In this document: positions 29,670-39,022 of the stretch, piece after piece
Layout of the letters: the number at the start of each line of letters is the position of its first letter
Numbering within the stretch: position 1 is the first letter of the stretch
Source of the DNA: Streptomyces sp. P3
GTDB lineage: Bacteria > Actinomycetota > Actinomycetes > Streptomycetales > Streptomycetaceae
Length of the DNA stretch: 64,000 nucleotides
Assembly: GCA_016893485.2 (NCBI GenBank)
Contig: JAFEKX020000001.1
Location: 372,001-436,000, forward strand
Reading direction: 5' to 3'
Position numbers and translations under genes: made by a program
The notes under the pieces: generated by a model
The model's database searches: none
What the model was told of the DNA's origin: nothing
Seen by the model: only the letters and a program-made list of their open reading frames with translations

Positions 29670-29681
29670 CTGACTAGTCAG
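29670..29681. promoter_or_regulatory. Palindromic operator before the DsbA operon
   Basis: CTGACTAGTCAG is a perfect 12-bp palindrome 62 bp upstream of the DsbA start, in the promoter position. The form (TGAC-TA-GTCA) is typical of TetR or MarR sites. No adjacent regulator gene exists. Confidence 0.62.
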
Positions 29682-29689
29682 ATATTCCG

Positions 29690-30022
29690 GGGCGGGTGAC
29701 TTCTACTGCTGCGCGTCCTCGGCCGCCTTGCCGACAGGGGCCCCGGAGTCACCTCACCCACCGCCTTCATGGAGGGCCCTCGGGCGGGGCGAGACGACCG
29801 TGAGCCCCCGATATCTCCGGGTCCTGCACGGCTTCCCCCTCCCCTTGTCGATGCTCCGGGAGGGCGGTCTCGCCGCCCCGGAGGCATCGACGGACCGCCG
29901 ACGAAGGGCTTGAGCACCGGCTTCACCCGAGCCGGAAGAGCTCTCTGTGACGTGGATGTGGCAGCTCGGTGCCGAGGCAAGGCCGGACGAAAGGCGTGAG
30001 CGGAGGGGCCTGCACGCGATCG
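29690..30022. other. Spacer
   Basis: About 330 bases without a recognisable gene. GC-rich inverted stretches (29775-29880) may form secondary structure. Confidence 0.4.
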
Positions 30023-30365
30023 GCACCGGCGATCGATGTCTCCCTCGGCCGGGACGTCGGCAATGGCGATCACCACGCCACCGCCGTCACACCGACCGGG
30101 AAGAAGGCGTTCGACAAGCGCCTGCCCAGCACCGAGCCCAAGCTCCGCGAGCTGTCCGCAAAGCCGCAGGCCAAGCGACGATCGCCGACCCGGAGATGGT
30201 CATCGGCTTCGACGGCGGCCTGACCGGCGAAGCCACCACGGTCGCCAACCGGCTTCACGGCCTGCTCACGCAGACATCCGTCGATGAAGCAGGTACAGAG
30301 GCCGCGGACGCAGTACCCGGCTGTCGCGACGCTGCTGGAGCGGTTCGGGTCTCCGGCCCCCTGCG
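30023..30365 (+). mobile_element. IS110-family transposase remnant
   Basis: Three ordered pieces: AIDVSLGRDVGNGDHHATAV and GKKAFDKRLPSTEPKLRELS (N-terminal RuvC-like DEDD domain, first Asp in the GLDVGK-like motif, here GRDVGN); VIGFDGGLTGEATTVANRLH (middle region); and PRTQYPAVATLLERFGSPA (start of the C-terminal transposase domain). Segments between are missing and frames differ, so it is inactive. Confidence 0.68.
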
Positions 30366-30718
30366 CGGTAGTCCGGCGCTCGCCGTTCCGCGCTGGGCGG
30401 TGTTGGGCAGGAGCGGCTCTGGACCGTGGTCCGCTCCCCACCGGCGCGGCCCGGGCGCCAGCACCACCGGGAATCCGACTTCCGACTCGAACAACCTCCG
30501 CAGCAGCTGACGCAGGGGCCTAGCCGGCTCACGAGGTTCCAATCGGCGGAGGGGCGGCGCCACGCGCGAAGCGATCAGAGTGCAGGCAGAGGCCAATCAG
30601 CCCCCGCGGCGTCGGCCATGGGCATGCTCCGCCACCGTCCCCGCGCGGGAGTGCGTACCCGGGCCCAGGATGGGCACTCGCACCGAGGAACACGACATTT
30701 CGAACGGCGGAGGACCGC
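30366..30718. other. Spacer before the SRPBCC gene
   Basis: About 350 bases. A minus-strand stretch (PLRQLLRRLFESEVGFPVVL, about 30450-30520) reads like protein but has no family I know. Nothing else stands out. Confidence 0.4.
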
Positions 30719-31196
30719 ATGGCCGTACGACACCGTTTGATCAAAAATCTCCCGAGGACGTCTGGAAGGTCCTGTCCGACGCCGAACGGTACGGGGACTG
30801 GGTCGTCGGTACCTCACGGGCCGAATCGGACGAGGGGTCGTGGCCGGAGGTGGGGGCGTCCCTCCGGTACGAGATCAGGATCGGGCCGCTCACCCTGCAC
30901 AACCAGACCGTGGTACGCCGCAGCGAGCCCCCACCGTCCTCGAACTGGAGGCGAAAAGTGGGCCACTCGGAACCGCGAGGATCGCGATGGAACTGCGGCC
31001 GTGGGGCGAGCAGACACTGATCATCCTCGACGAGCATCCGCTGCGCGGTGCGGGCGGCGCCCTGCACAACGGCCTCTTGGACACGGTGCAGCATGTGCGC
31101 AGCCGCGCGATGCTGGCCCGTCTCGCCCGGCTGTGCGAGGAAGACGAGAGCCTGGCCCGCGGCACTGCCGGGCGGCCGCGACCGCACACGGCCTGA
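30719..31196 (+). CDS. SRPBCC family protein (two frameshifts)
   Basis: The start MAVRHRLI is followed by a frame change in AAAAA at about 30743, then SPEDVWKVLSDAERYGDWVV and WPEVGASLRYEIRIGPLTLH, and a second change in a C run at about 30932, then TVLELEAKSGPLGTARIAME, EQTLIILDEHPLRGAGGAL and a C-terminal tail. The reconstructed 160-residue protein is a START/polyketide-cyclase-like domain. Stop at 31194; the FAD oxidoreductase starts 70 bp later, so they are probably co-transcribed. Confidence 0.75.
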
Positions 31197-31265
31197 ACCA
31201 GTGCCGAGCGCTGGATGCAGCCGCGCCACCGGGTGCGGCGCCACCCACTGGACCGGGAGCGAGTA

Positions 31266-32881
31266 ATGGCGGACGCAGTAGTGATCGGAGCCGGCCCCAA
31301 CGGACTGGTCGCCGCGAACCTCCTGGCCGACGCGGGCTGGAGCGTGGAGGTGCTGGAAGCCCAGGACCAGCCCGGAGGAGCGGTCCGGCACGACCGTGGA
31401 GTCGACCCCGACTTCGCCAGCGACCTCTTCAGCGCCTTCTATCCTCTCGCCGCCGCCTCCCCGGTGCTGGCCGGTCTGCATCTGGAGCGGGAGGGGCTGC
31501 GCTGGAGCCATGCTCCCAAGGTGCTGGCCCACCCGTTGCCGGACGGCCGCTGCGCGGTCCTGAGCCGGGACCTGGAGGAGACGGCCGCGAGCCTGGAGAC
31601 GTTCGCCCCCGGGGACGGAGCCGCCTGGAAGGAGCTACAGGAAGTCTGGGACACACTGCGGCCAGGCATCCTCGACGCCCTCTTCACACCGTTCCCCCGG
31701 TCCGCGCCGGCGCCCGGCTGGCGTTGCGGTTGCGGACCGCGGGTGGACTGCGCCTGGCCCGGACGATGTTGCTGCCGGTCCGGCGCATGGGCGCGGAGGA
31801 GTTCGGCGGCGAGGGCGGAAGGCTCCTGCTCGCGGGCAACGCCCTGCACGCGGACCTCGCCCCGGAAGCAGCGGGCAGCGGCGGCTTCGGCTGGCTCATG
31901 TCCATGCTCGGTCAGACCTACGGCTTCCCCCGTCCCCACCGGCGGCTCCGGAGCGCTCACTTCGGCCCTCGTCCGCCGGCTGGCGCATCGCGGCGGGACC
32001 GTCCGCTGCGGGGAACGAGTCACCGAGGTCGTCGTCCGCAACGGCCGAGCCGTCGGCGTTCGCACCGCGGGCGGCGAAGCGGTGGTCGCCCGCAGGGCCG
32101 TCCTCGCCGACGTGTCGGCGCCCGCGCTCTACGGCTCCCTCGTCGCGGAACAACACCTCCCCGGACGGCTGCTCGCCGACCTGAAACGCTTCCAGTGGGA
32201 CTTTGCCACCTTCAAAGTCGACTGGGCACTGAACGGCCCGGTGCCCTGGACCAGCCCGGAGGCAGCGCAGGCGGGAACCGTCCACCTCGCGGACGGCGTG
32301 GACGCCCTCACCCGCTTCGCCGCCCAGATCGCCACGGGCCACATTCCCGACGAACCCTTCGCCCTCTTCGGCCAGATGACCACCACCGACCCCAGCCGCT
32401 CGCCCCGGGGCACCGAGTCCGCCTGGGCGTACACGCACGTGCCGCACCGAGTGCAGGGCGACGCGGGAGACGACAAGCTCACCGGCTGCTGGGACGCCCG
32501 GGAACAGGAGGCCATGGCAGACCGGGTCGAGGCACAGGTCGAACGCTACGCGCCTGGCTTCCGCGACCTCATCAGAGCCCGCCGCATCCTCGCCCCGCCC
32601 ACGCTGGAGAGCCTGAACGCCAACCTCCACGGCGGCGCCATCAACGGCGGCACAACAGCCCTGCACCAGCAGTTGGTCTTCCGCCCCACTCCCGGCACCG
32701 GCCGACCCGAGACACCCGTACCCGGGCTCTACCTGGCCTCCGCCTCCGCGCACCCGGGCGGAGGCGTCCACGGCGCCCCGGCGCCAACGCCGCACGCGCC
32801 GCCCTCCACACGCACCGCACCGGCGCCCTCGCCCGCCTCCAGACCCGGCTGAACCGCCGCGACCGCAAAGGACAGCGCTGA
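31266..32881 (+). CDS. Phytoene desaturase-like FAD oxidoreductase (three frameshifts)
   Basis: About 540 residues. The N-terminal Rossmann motif is VVIGAGPNGLVAANLLADAG, then PGGAVRHDRGVDPDFASDLF as in CrtI/retinol-saturase-like enzymes. At about 31700 the frame changes (MLLPVRRMGAEEFGGEGGRL, SGGFGWLMSMLGQTYGFP), returns near 31930 (GGSGALTSALVRRLAHRGG), and changes again near 32780 so that the conserved C-terminus ends GALARLQTRLNRRDRKGQR. An FAD-dependent desaturase, isomerase or oxidase of a hydrophobic substrate; the adjacent SRPBCC protein could carry that substrate. Confidence 0.82.
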
Positions 32882-33072
32882 AGCGGTTCACGGAGCGGCG
32901 GTTCTTCGAGCCGTGCGGACGCGGTCAGCCCGTGGTGGTGGGCCCGGGCGGATTCCGTCAGCTTGCACACCATCGCCAGGGCGGCTGGCTGACTGCCCGC
33001 CCCCGGATGACCTCCGTCCGCAGCTCCACCAACAGCTGCTGTAGCGCGCCCGTACCCTCAGCCGTTCTCCGC

Positions 33073-33681
33073 CTACACCGCGCGATCGGCGGCTCCAGGA
33101 AATCGAGTGGTCCTGTTGCCTCGCCCCAGGCGGAGTGCGGAGACGAGGAAGAAGACGCCGCCGAGGGTGGCATAACCGGCCAGGGTGCTCAAAGAGGCGT
33201 TGTCCTTGGCCGCCTGGGTGATGAAGGAGATGCCGGCGAGCGCAGAGATGGCGCCGCTGACGATCATCGGCCACTGCCCACCCACTCCGCGCCGCAGGAC
33301 ACCGACGAACAGCTGTACCAGGCCCGCGGTGACGGCCCAGACACCCCAGACCCGTAGGACAGCCGGAATACCCGATGTCGTGGCAGCCACCAATCCCGCG
33401 GCGGTGAGGGTGCTGAGCGCGATGTTGGCGTAGAGACCGCGCACCGGCCCACGTTTCACCTTGGCGGACCTGACATCGGCGACCGCACACGCCGCGTCGA
33501 ACAACGGATAGATCACCAACAGGGTCGCGTTGAGGGGACCCAGATCGTCGGCGGAGGCGAACAACAGGGCGGCCCACAGCACGGCGAACGCGAAGCGCAC
33601 GAAGTACAGGCGGCGCAGCGCCGCCGTGTCGCTCACGGCCAGGGCAGGTGCGGGGGCAGGGGCTGCGGACGAAGTGTTCAC
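33073..33681 (-). CDS. Multi-pass membrane protein (DUF308-like)
   Basis: About 202 residues from GTG 33681, which has AAAGGA six bases upstream; the open frame begins earlier but runs through the operator. Six hydrophobic segments are visible, e.g. LYFVRFAFAVLWAALLFASA, LYANIALSTLTAAGLVAATT, GVWAVTAGLVQLFVGVL, MIVSGAISALAGISFI and LAGYATLGGVFFLVSALRLG. The pattern resembles DUF308/HdeD-type membrane proteins; assignment is tentative. It is divergent from a TetR gene and shares its operator region. Confidence 0.7.
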   Translation of the reverse strand: MNTSSAAPAPAPALAVSDTAALRRLYFVRFAFAVLWAALLFASADDLGPLNATLLVIYPLFDAACAVADVRSAKVKRGPVRGLYANIALSTLTAAGLVAATTSGIPAVLRVWGVWAVTAGLVQLFVGVLRRGVGGQWPMIVSGAISALAGISFITQAAKDNASLSTLAGYATLGGVFFLVSALRLGRGNRTTRFPGAADRAV

Positions 33682-33737
33682 AAGGATCCTTTCGGCGAAA
33701 GCCGGTACAGCAGGGAACGGCGGGCAGTTCATGTTGA

Positions 33738-33756
33738 GGGAGAACGTTCGGTCTTG
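33738..33756. promoter_or_regulatory. TetR operator, left copy
   Basis: GGGAGAACGTTCGGTCTTG; the exact reverse complement recurs at 33791-33809. The core GAACGTTC is itself palindromic. Lies 57 bp upstream of the membrane-protein start. Confidence 0.75.
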
Positions 33757-33763
33757 CACCTCA

Positions 33764-33793
33764 ATCAAACGGCTCTCCGCCTCCGGCTGTCAA
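33764..33793 (-). promoter_or_regulatory. Candidate promoter of the membrane-protein gene
   Basis: On the minus strand, TTGACA (33788-33793) and TTTGAT (33764-33769) are separated by 18 bp, between the two operator copies. Confidence 0.5.
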
Positions 33794-33809
33794 GACCGAA
33801 CGTTCTCCC
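33791..33809. promoter_or_regulatory. TetR operator, right copy
   Basis: CAAGACCGAACGTTCTCCC, exact inverted copy of 33738-33756, with 34 bp between. It ends 23 bp before the TetR start. Confidence 0.75.
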
Positions 33810-33832
33810 TCCCTGGCTGATACGGTGATGGC

Positions 33833-34440
33833 ATGAGCGCGAGCACAGAGGCCGAGGGCACGTCCGGGGCGCGGGCGCGGCTGCTCGGCACGGCGACCCG
33901 GATCTTCTACGCCGAGGGGATCCACTCCGTCGGCGTGGACCGGATCATCGCGGAGGCCCAGGTCACCCGGGCCACCCTGTACCGGCATTTCAAGGGGAAG
34001 GAGGAGCTGATCGTCTCCTACCTCCAGGAAGCCGACCATGGCATCCGGGCCCAGGTGGAGGCCGCCCGGGCCCAGGACCTGTCTGCTGCCGACATCGTCC
34101 GGGCCGTGAGCCGGTCCATCGGCGAGGGCATCCAGTCCCCGGTTTCCGTGGCTGCGCCTTCCTGAACGCGGCGGCCGAGTACCCCGACCCGGCACACCCG
34201 GTCCACCAGGCCGTGCTGGCTCATCGGCAATGGTTCCTGGAGACCGCCACGCAACTGCTGGAAGACGCCGGCTGCGTGCCCTCCGACGCCTCGGGCCGGC
34301 ACTTCGTCATGCTGCGCGACGGCGCCATGGCAGCCGGCTGCCTCTTCGACCCGTCGCTGATCTCCGAGACGTTCCTGCACGGTGTCGAGGGCATCCTGCG
34401 TACGGACGCAGCGGCGACAGCCGCACAGCACGCCTCATAA
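33833..34440 (+). CDS. TetR family transcriptional regulator (one frameshift)
   Basis: The N-terminal helix-turn-helix is clear (RLLGTATRIFYAEGIHSVGV, IIAEAQVTRATLYRHFKGKE). At about 34141 one G is lost (CCGGTTTCC), and the C-terminal domain continues in another frame as GCAFLNAAAEYPDPAHPVHQ, RQWFLETATQLLEDAGC and FVMLRDGAMAAGCLFDPSL, ending AATAAQHAS. The full protein is about 202 residues. It should bind the inverted 19-bp sites just upstream and control itself and the divergent membrane protein. Confidence 0.83.
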
Positions 34441-34442
34441 TC

Positions 34443-34475
34443 CTGCCCGCGTAAGCCCTGAGGCGGGGCGGGCAG
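34443..34475. terminator. Hairpin after the TetR gene
   Basis: CTGCCCGC (34443-34450) pairs perfectly with GCGGGCAG (34468-34475), immediately after the stop codon. Confidence 0.55.
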
Positions 34476-34843
34476 CCCTTCGAAGGGGTCTTGGCACCCA
34501 GCTCTTACGAAAACCGGGCGGCAAGCCGCCGTGGAACGAACGGGTTGTCGCCGGTCTCGATGGACACAAGACCGTCGGCGATGACCCGCTACGACTCTCC
34601 CGTCCGCCGACGTGCCGCGGGCGCCGAGCCCTCCCACCGAGGAGGGGGCCCGCGTCCCGTCAGCGAGCCGCATTGTCAACCTCCTCGCCCCGAAGCCGAG
34701 CCCGCCCAGGGCGTCTTCGGTGCAGCACCGCCATCCCGCAGTTGAGGCAGGCGCCGTCGCCGAGCATCCTCACGCCCTGGCAATGCAGGCTGAACAGGGA
34801 CGTGCCGCCTGACGTGCGCGTCTGCCGTGGTGCCCGGCGCCGC
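34476..34843. other. Spacer
   Basis: About 370 bases between the TetR terminator and a transposase relic. No gene signal seen. Confidence 0.45.
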
Positions 34844-35323
34844 TCACGCTGCCGCGATCACCACCCGCGTGTCCGCGTCCGCGATGACCTGCGTACTCGC
34901 CGAGAACCGGTAGTCGCGTCCGGATGTGGCCACCTTCCGGCCGCGGGGCGGGATGAGCATGCCGCGATCGATCCGCAGGCGTACTGGGGCAGGGGCCGCG
35001 CGGGAGGCGGCCTCCACCGCGAGCAACGACCCAGCCGCTGGCTCGCCCTGCGCACGGTGGAGAAGGAAACGCCGAACCCCGGGCCCAGTTGCCGCATCGT
35101 CAGATGGGTGCGGCAGTGCGCCGCGACCAGTGCACCAGCTCGGCCAGCGGCAGCGATCACGGCCCCCCTGCAGGCTGTCGGCACCAGCCCGCTCCCGCAC
35201 CCCCTTCAACAGGCTTACAAACTGCGTGACTTGAGGTCCGGTGAACGCCTGGCCCCACTCCCACTCGGCCCTCAAGACCCCCGCCGTCCACCAGAGGTGA
35301 CGGATCACGGCCTTGGGCAACAC
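34844..35323 (-). mobile_element. IS5-family transposase remnant
   Basis: Pieces in order: FTGPQVTQFVSLLKGVRERA (N-terminal helix), VAAHCRTHLTMRQLGPGFGV with SFSTVRRASQRLG (helix-turn-helix, second frame), then LRIDRGMLIPPRGRKVATSG and DYRFSASTQVIADADTRVVI (start of the DDE domain; the first catalytic Asp is in RIDRGMLIP, where intact relatives have VDGTLIP). The protein stops at VVIAAA, losing the other two catalytic residues. Confidence 0.68.
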
Positions 35324-35637
35324 CCTTTGAAACCAATGTCGTTGCGCTCGACCGTGCGGTGGGCGCCTGGCTCACCGACCGCCAACTCCAGCCCGCCCAA
35401 CGGGCCGACGGCCGCAATAGCCACCTCCCGGACGCATGCGACCACACCAACCGCCTGGTCCGGGAGGCACCGAAGCCGTACGCGTGCGCTCCGGAGCCGC
35501 CTTCACCGCGTGATGGTCCATCTGAGTTGTTTCCTATCTCCTCGGTAGCGCCTCATCGCATTCTCTGACTTTTCATGACATTCATTACGAGCTCGTCCGA
35601 AAAGTACGACAATCATTCCGGCTTGAAGGAGTCCAGC
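35324..35637. other. Promoter region of the secreted-protein gene
   Basis: About 310 bases. The right end is AT-richer (35560-35620) and holds GAAGGAG before ATG 35638. The left part (VALDRAVGAWLTDRQLQP on the plus strand) may be a further relic. Confidence 0.45.
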
Positions 35638-36296
35638 ATGATCATGTCCTCTTTCCTCCGCCCCCTGGCGTCCTCGGGGTGCCGCGCTGGCAGTCGTCCT
35701 CGCTGGTGCCACCGCGGGCGGGAGCCGGAGCGGCCTACGCCGCTGCCGGGGACAGCGGAAACATCGACATCCGCTCGGTCGACTTCCACTCACGCGGCAG
35801 CGACGGAGTCGAGGTCTGCGAGTTCGTCCTCGCCGCGAGCAACTTCGAGTCGTTGCCGTCAGTCGCCTGGACGATCACCGCGCAGCCGCCGACCATCCCG
35901 CCGGGCGACACTCTCCAGAGCACGCTGCCCCTGATCAACGGCTCGGCACACAGCGCGAAGTACCTCCTCCCGCACGGCACGTACCAGTTGGTGTGGACCA
36001 CTCCGGCCGGCCCCAAGCAGCGGCGGTTCTCGGTCGACTGCCGCCGCCACGCCCAGCCCAGCGCGCCGGAGCATCAGGGCCGCGGTCCCGCGGCCATCGG
36101 CCCGGGCCACGAGTATCACCAGCCCACCGGCGGTGTGCCCGCGGGCGGCGGGGGCGTCCCGGACATGAAGAACCTCAGCTCCGAGAGCGACTCGAACGCC
36201 GGCACCACCACCGCGCTGACCGTCGGCGGGATCGCCGTCGCGGCGCTCGTCATGGTCCGCCGAGCCGCGCGCCGCCGTGCCCGCCACGACGCATAG
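35638..36296 (+). CDS. Secreted, membrane-anchored protein next to a sortase (frameshifts in signal peptide)
   Basis: GAAGGAG precedes ATG 35638. A signal peptide can be read across three frames: MIMSSFLRPLASS, GAALAVVLAGAT, AGAGAAYAAAGDSGNID. The mature domain (IDIRSVDFHSRGSDGVEVCE, PGDTLQSTLPLINGSAHSAK, HGTYQLVWTTPAGPKQRRFS) has two Cys and looks like an extracellular beta domain. A Pro/Gly/Ser-rich stalk leads to a C-terminal membrane helix (TALTVGGIAVAALVMV) and an Arg-rich tail. No LPxTG or LAxTG motif is visible before the helix. The family is unknown to me. The stop overlaps the sortase start. Confidence 0.7.
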
Positions 36297-36981
36297 CCAC
36301 CACAGACGCCCGCAGCGGCGACCACAGCGCCGACGGGGACCAAGCCGCGCGTGCCGCCTGTCGATGACGCTGTGTGCGACCTTTTCGCTGGTGAGCGGTG
36401 TCGTCTGGGCGTTCTCGGACCCCTCCGACACACCCGCGGTCACCGCCGCCCGTGCCAATGACGCCGCGGGCGGCGGCGCTCCCCCGGCGCGGCAGGCCTC
36501 GCACGCCCCGTTGGCGCGCTCCCTGCCGGTGAAGATCGCCATCCCCGGCATCTTCATCGAGGCTCCGGTGACCGGCCTCGACCTCGACGAGAAGGGTCGG
36601 TTGGGCGCTCCGCCCATGGGCAGGCCGAAGGTGGTGGGCTGGTTCCGCGGCGGTCCTTCACCCGGCGAGGCGGGAACCTCCCTGATCGTCGGTCACCGCG
36701 ACACCAAGACCGGGCCGGCGATCTTCCTCAACCTCAACGCCCTGCACCCGGGTGATTTGGTAAAGGTCACCCGGGCCGACCGGACGACCGCCGTCTTCAC
36801 CGTCGACGAGGTGAAGAAGTACGCCAAGGACCGATTCCCCGACAACAAGGTGTACGGAGCTGCCAGACGTCCCGAACTCCGGCTCATGACGTGCGGCGGA
36901 AACTTCGACAAGAAGAACGGCTATGCGGCCAATGTCGTCGTCTTCGCCCATCTGGTCTCGGTCAGGAAACAGAAAGCCTGA
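36277..36981 (+). CDS. Class F sortase
   Basis: A 234-residue protein from GTG 36277 (overlapping the upstream gene by 20 bases). One N-terminal membrane segment (MTLCATFSLVSGVVWAF, residues 30-46) is followed by a Pro/Ala linker and the sortase domain: SLPVKIAIPGIFIEAPVTGL, GTSLIVGHRDTKTGPAIFLN (catalytic His) and RRPELRLMTCGGNFDKKNGY (catalytic Cys in LMTCGG), ending NVVVFAHLVS. It is an extracellular transpeptidase anchored in the membrane; the adjacent secreted protein is the probable partner although its sorting motif is not obvious. Confidence 0.85.
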   Translation: MPATTHSHHRRPQRRPQRRRGPSRACRLSMTLCATFSLVSGVVWAFSDPSDTPAVTAARANDAAGGGAPPARQASHAPLARSLPVKIAIPGIFIEAPVTGLDLDEKGRLGAPPMGRPKVVGWFRGGPSPGEAGTSLIVGHRDTKTGPAIFLNLNALHPGDLVKVTRADRTTAVFTVDEVKKYAKDRFPDNKVYGAARRPELRLMTCGGNFDKKNGYAANVVVFAHLVSVRKQKA

Positions 36982-37026
36982 GCACAAAGAGCACTGCGGA
37001 AACGGCCGGCACCTCAAAGGCGAGGT

Positions 37027-37059
37027 GACCGGCCCGCCCGCATGCCCGGCGGGCCGGTC
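37027..37059. terminator. 12-bp hairpin after the sortase gene
   Basis: GACCGGCCCGCC (37027-37038) pairs perfectly with GGCGGGCCGGTC (37048-37059) around a 9-nt loop, 45 bp after the sortase stop. Confidence 0.72.
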
Positions 37060-37637
37060 GTCAGTGGCAGTTACCACGCCCAACCACGCCCAACTTGCCG
37101 ACAAGGGCCGGCTGTACGCGAAGCGAAGAACGGCGCGCGACCTCCCCAGGCCGTACGCCGCTCCCGCCGTCGCACCCCGATGACCAACGACATGCCTCCT
37201 CACGCCTGTCAGGAGCGCGTTCGCACCCGGCGCTGCGCCCGAACGGGTCCGTGAACAGGGCGCGGACTCAGGGATCGCTCCGCGGCTCACTCCATCGGGG
37301 TCGTGCCAATCCAGACGCAGGCTCGGTGGCGTCGTCTTTCGGCAGTCGACCGTCGTCGGCGTCCGACGTGCCGTCGGAGTTGTCCCGGACGGCCACGAGG
37401 AGGCATCCCCGGGCCCAGGGCGAGTTCCCTGAGCGGGCCGTGGCCGCACTCCCCACTCCAGGCCGGCCACGCTCAACTCGGCGTGGGCGTGGTCGAATTC
37501 CTCCCGCACCTCCTCCGCCCGGCGCCTGGCGCCTGGCGCCTGGCGCCTGGCGGAGAGTTCGTCCAGTTCCAGCAGCCCGCAACTCCCCGGGGCAGAGCGA
37601 TCTGCACCGCCGCGCTCCACCAGCAGGCGAAGCCCGC
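37060..37637. other. Region with unresolved minus-strand coding potential
   Basis: Just downstream of luxC the minus strand reads LVERGGADRSAPGSC, LLELDELSARRQ, then a repeat, then EEVREEFDHAHAELSVAGLE and, in another frame, CLLVAVRDNSDGTSDADDGR. This looks like a degraded or frameshifted protein gene of about 120 residues, without a recognised family or ribosome site. Confidence 0.4.
37521..37548. repeat. Tandem 7-bp repeat
   Basis: GGCGCCT repeated four times without interruption, followed by a partial unit. A unit of seven bases changes the reading frame with each copy gained or lost. Confidence 0.9.
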
Positions 37638-39015
37638 TCACTCGTCGTTCACCCAGCGCATGAGCCGCTGCAGCGGGTGGAAGCCGTCGTGGGAGAGTCC
37701 CTGCTGCATGCCTCCCGCGCCGCCGAGGGACACCACACGCTGAACTCCGGCGCAGGCGAGGGCATCGCGCAACTCCGTTTTGCGGGTGCCGGGGTACACG
37801 CCCACGGTCTGCGTGGCGACCCCTGCGTGGGCGACGGCTTCGGACAGCTCGGCGACCGGGATGACGTTGACCATCTTTCCGTCGGGGTGGAAGTCCACCG
37901 GTTCGGGAGAGCGGATGACCAGGCCCCGGCCGTCGTAGTCGCCCCACACCCGGTAGTCGGGTGTCAGGGAGCGCAGGACGTCGATCTCCTCGCGGAGTTC
38001 CGCGCTGACCCGCGGGCCGTCGGCCGAGCTGAACTCCCTTGCCACGCCCAGGCGTTCGCACAGGAGGGCGGCGTAACGGTCGGCGTCCGCCCAGGAGCCC
38101 TCGACGAACTGGAAGCGGCTGGCCACGCATGCCTGCTGGTTGAAGAAGGTGGCGTCGGCGGCGCCCTCGTCGGCGGCTCGGGCAAGGGTCTCGGGGACGC
38201 GAAGGCCTCGCGGCCGATGAGCGAGATGGAGGTCTTGGGGTCGAAGGAGACGAGTTCGAAGCCCGGACCGACGTACCGCAGTGCGCCGCGGATCGTGGAC
38301 TCGCCACCCCAGGCGACCAGCTTGTCGAAGAACTGCGGGCGAAAGAGCACGCTCTCCACCGTCTCGTCGCCGCCGCGCCAGTACACCGCGGAGAACGAGC
38401 GGACCACGGGGTGGCCGGGGGCCACCTCCGCCATCGTGCGCAGGATCGCGGTCGCGGTGAACAGGTCGTTGGAGGGCAGTTTCAGCAGGTTGACGCCCTT
38501 GGTGAGGGCGCCGCGCACGACGGACGTCGCGGCGACGCCCGGGGCGTTGCCGGCGATGATGTGCACGAGCCGGGGCGGGAACGCGCGGGTGGCCGCGGTC
38601 CGGTTCTCGGGCAGGTGCACCTCGCGCCAGCCGTCGAGGACGTCCGCTCCGCCGAGTTCGTGGTCGATCTGGGCGTACAGGCCCGGCCGTTGGAAGCTGC
38701 GCCACAGTACGGCGTAGGCGCGTTCGAGGACCTCCGCGGGCAGCGGGCTGACCGGACCATGCGGTCGAGTGCCTCGGCGAGCAGGCCTTCGCGGTCGGCC
38801 TTGAGGGCCTCGCCGGTCTCCACCAGCAGGTCGACGATCTCCGCGACGGGCACGTGGAAGGCGGGGCCGGGCTCGGTGCGCGGCCAGACCAGACGGTCCA
38901 GGTCGAGTGCCGGTGCGGTGAAGGCCGAGTCGGCTCGGCCGTACGCGACGGGTGAGCCGTGGTCGACCTCGCCGCGTACCACGTGCACGACCTCCGTGTC
39001 GGTCGAGGTGCTCAT
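37638..39015 (-). CDS. luxC: LuxC-type acyl-CoA reductase (frameshifted)
   Basis: About 458 residues over three frames. The N-terminus reads MSTSTDTEVVHVVRGEVDHG, then LVETGEALKADREGLLAEAL. After a change near 38750 comes LVHIIAGNAPGVAATSVVRG, NLLKLPSNDLFTATAILRTM and SFSAVYWRGGDETVESVLFR; after another near 38190, DATFFNQQACVASRFQFVEG. The Cys in QQACVAS is the expected catalytic residue of LuxC fatty-acyl reductases. The end HDGFHPLQRLMRWVNDE is typical. The reaction is NADPH-dependent reduction of acyl-CoA or enzyme-bound acyl to aldehyde. It follows luxE by 7 bp. Confidence 0.85.
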
Positions 39016-39022
39016 CCGTGGA

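Noticed and set aside
29775..29880. Long GC-rich inverted stretches as a possible IS end
   Set aside because: The arms are imperfect and no target duplication or neighbouring intact transposase could be matched to them.
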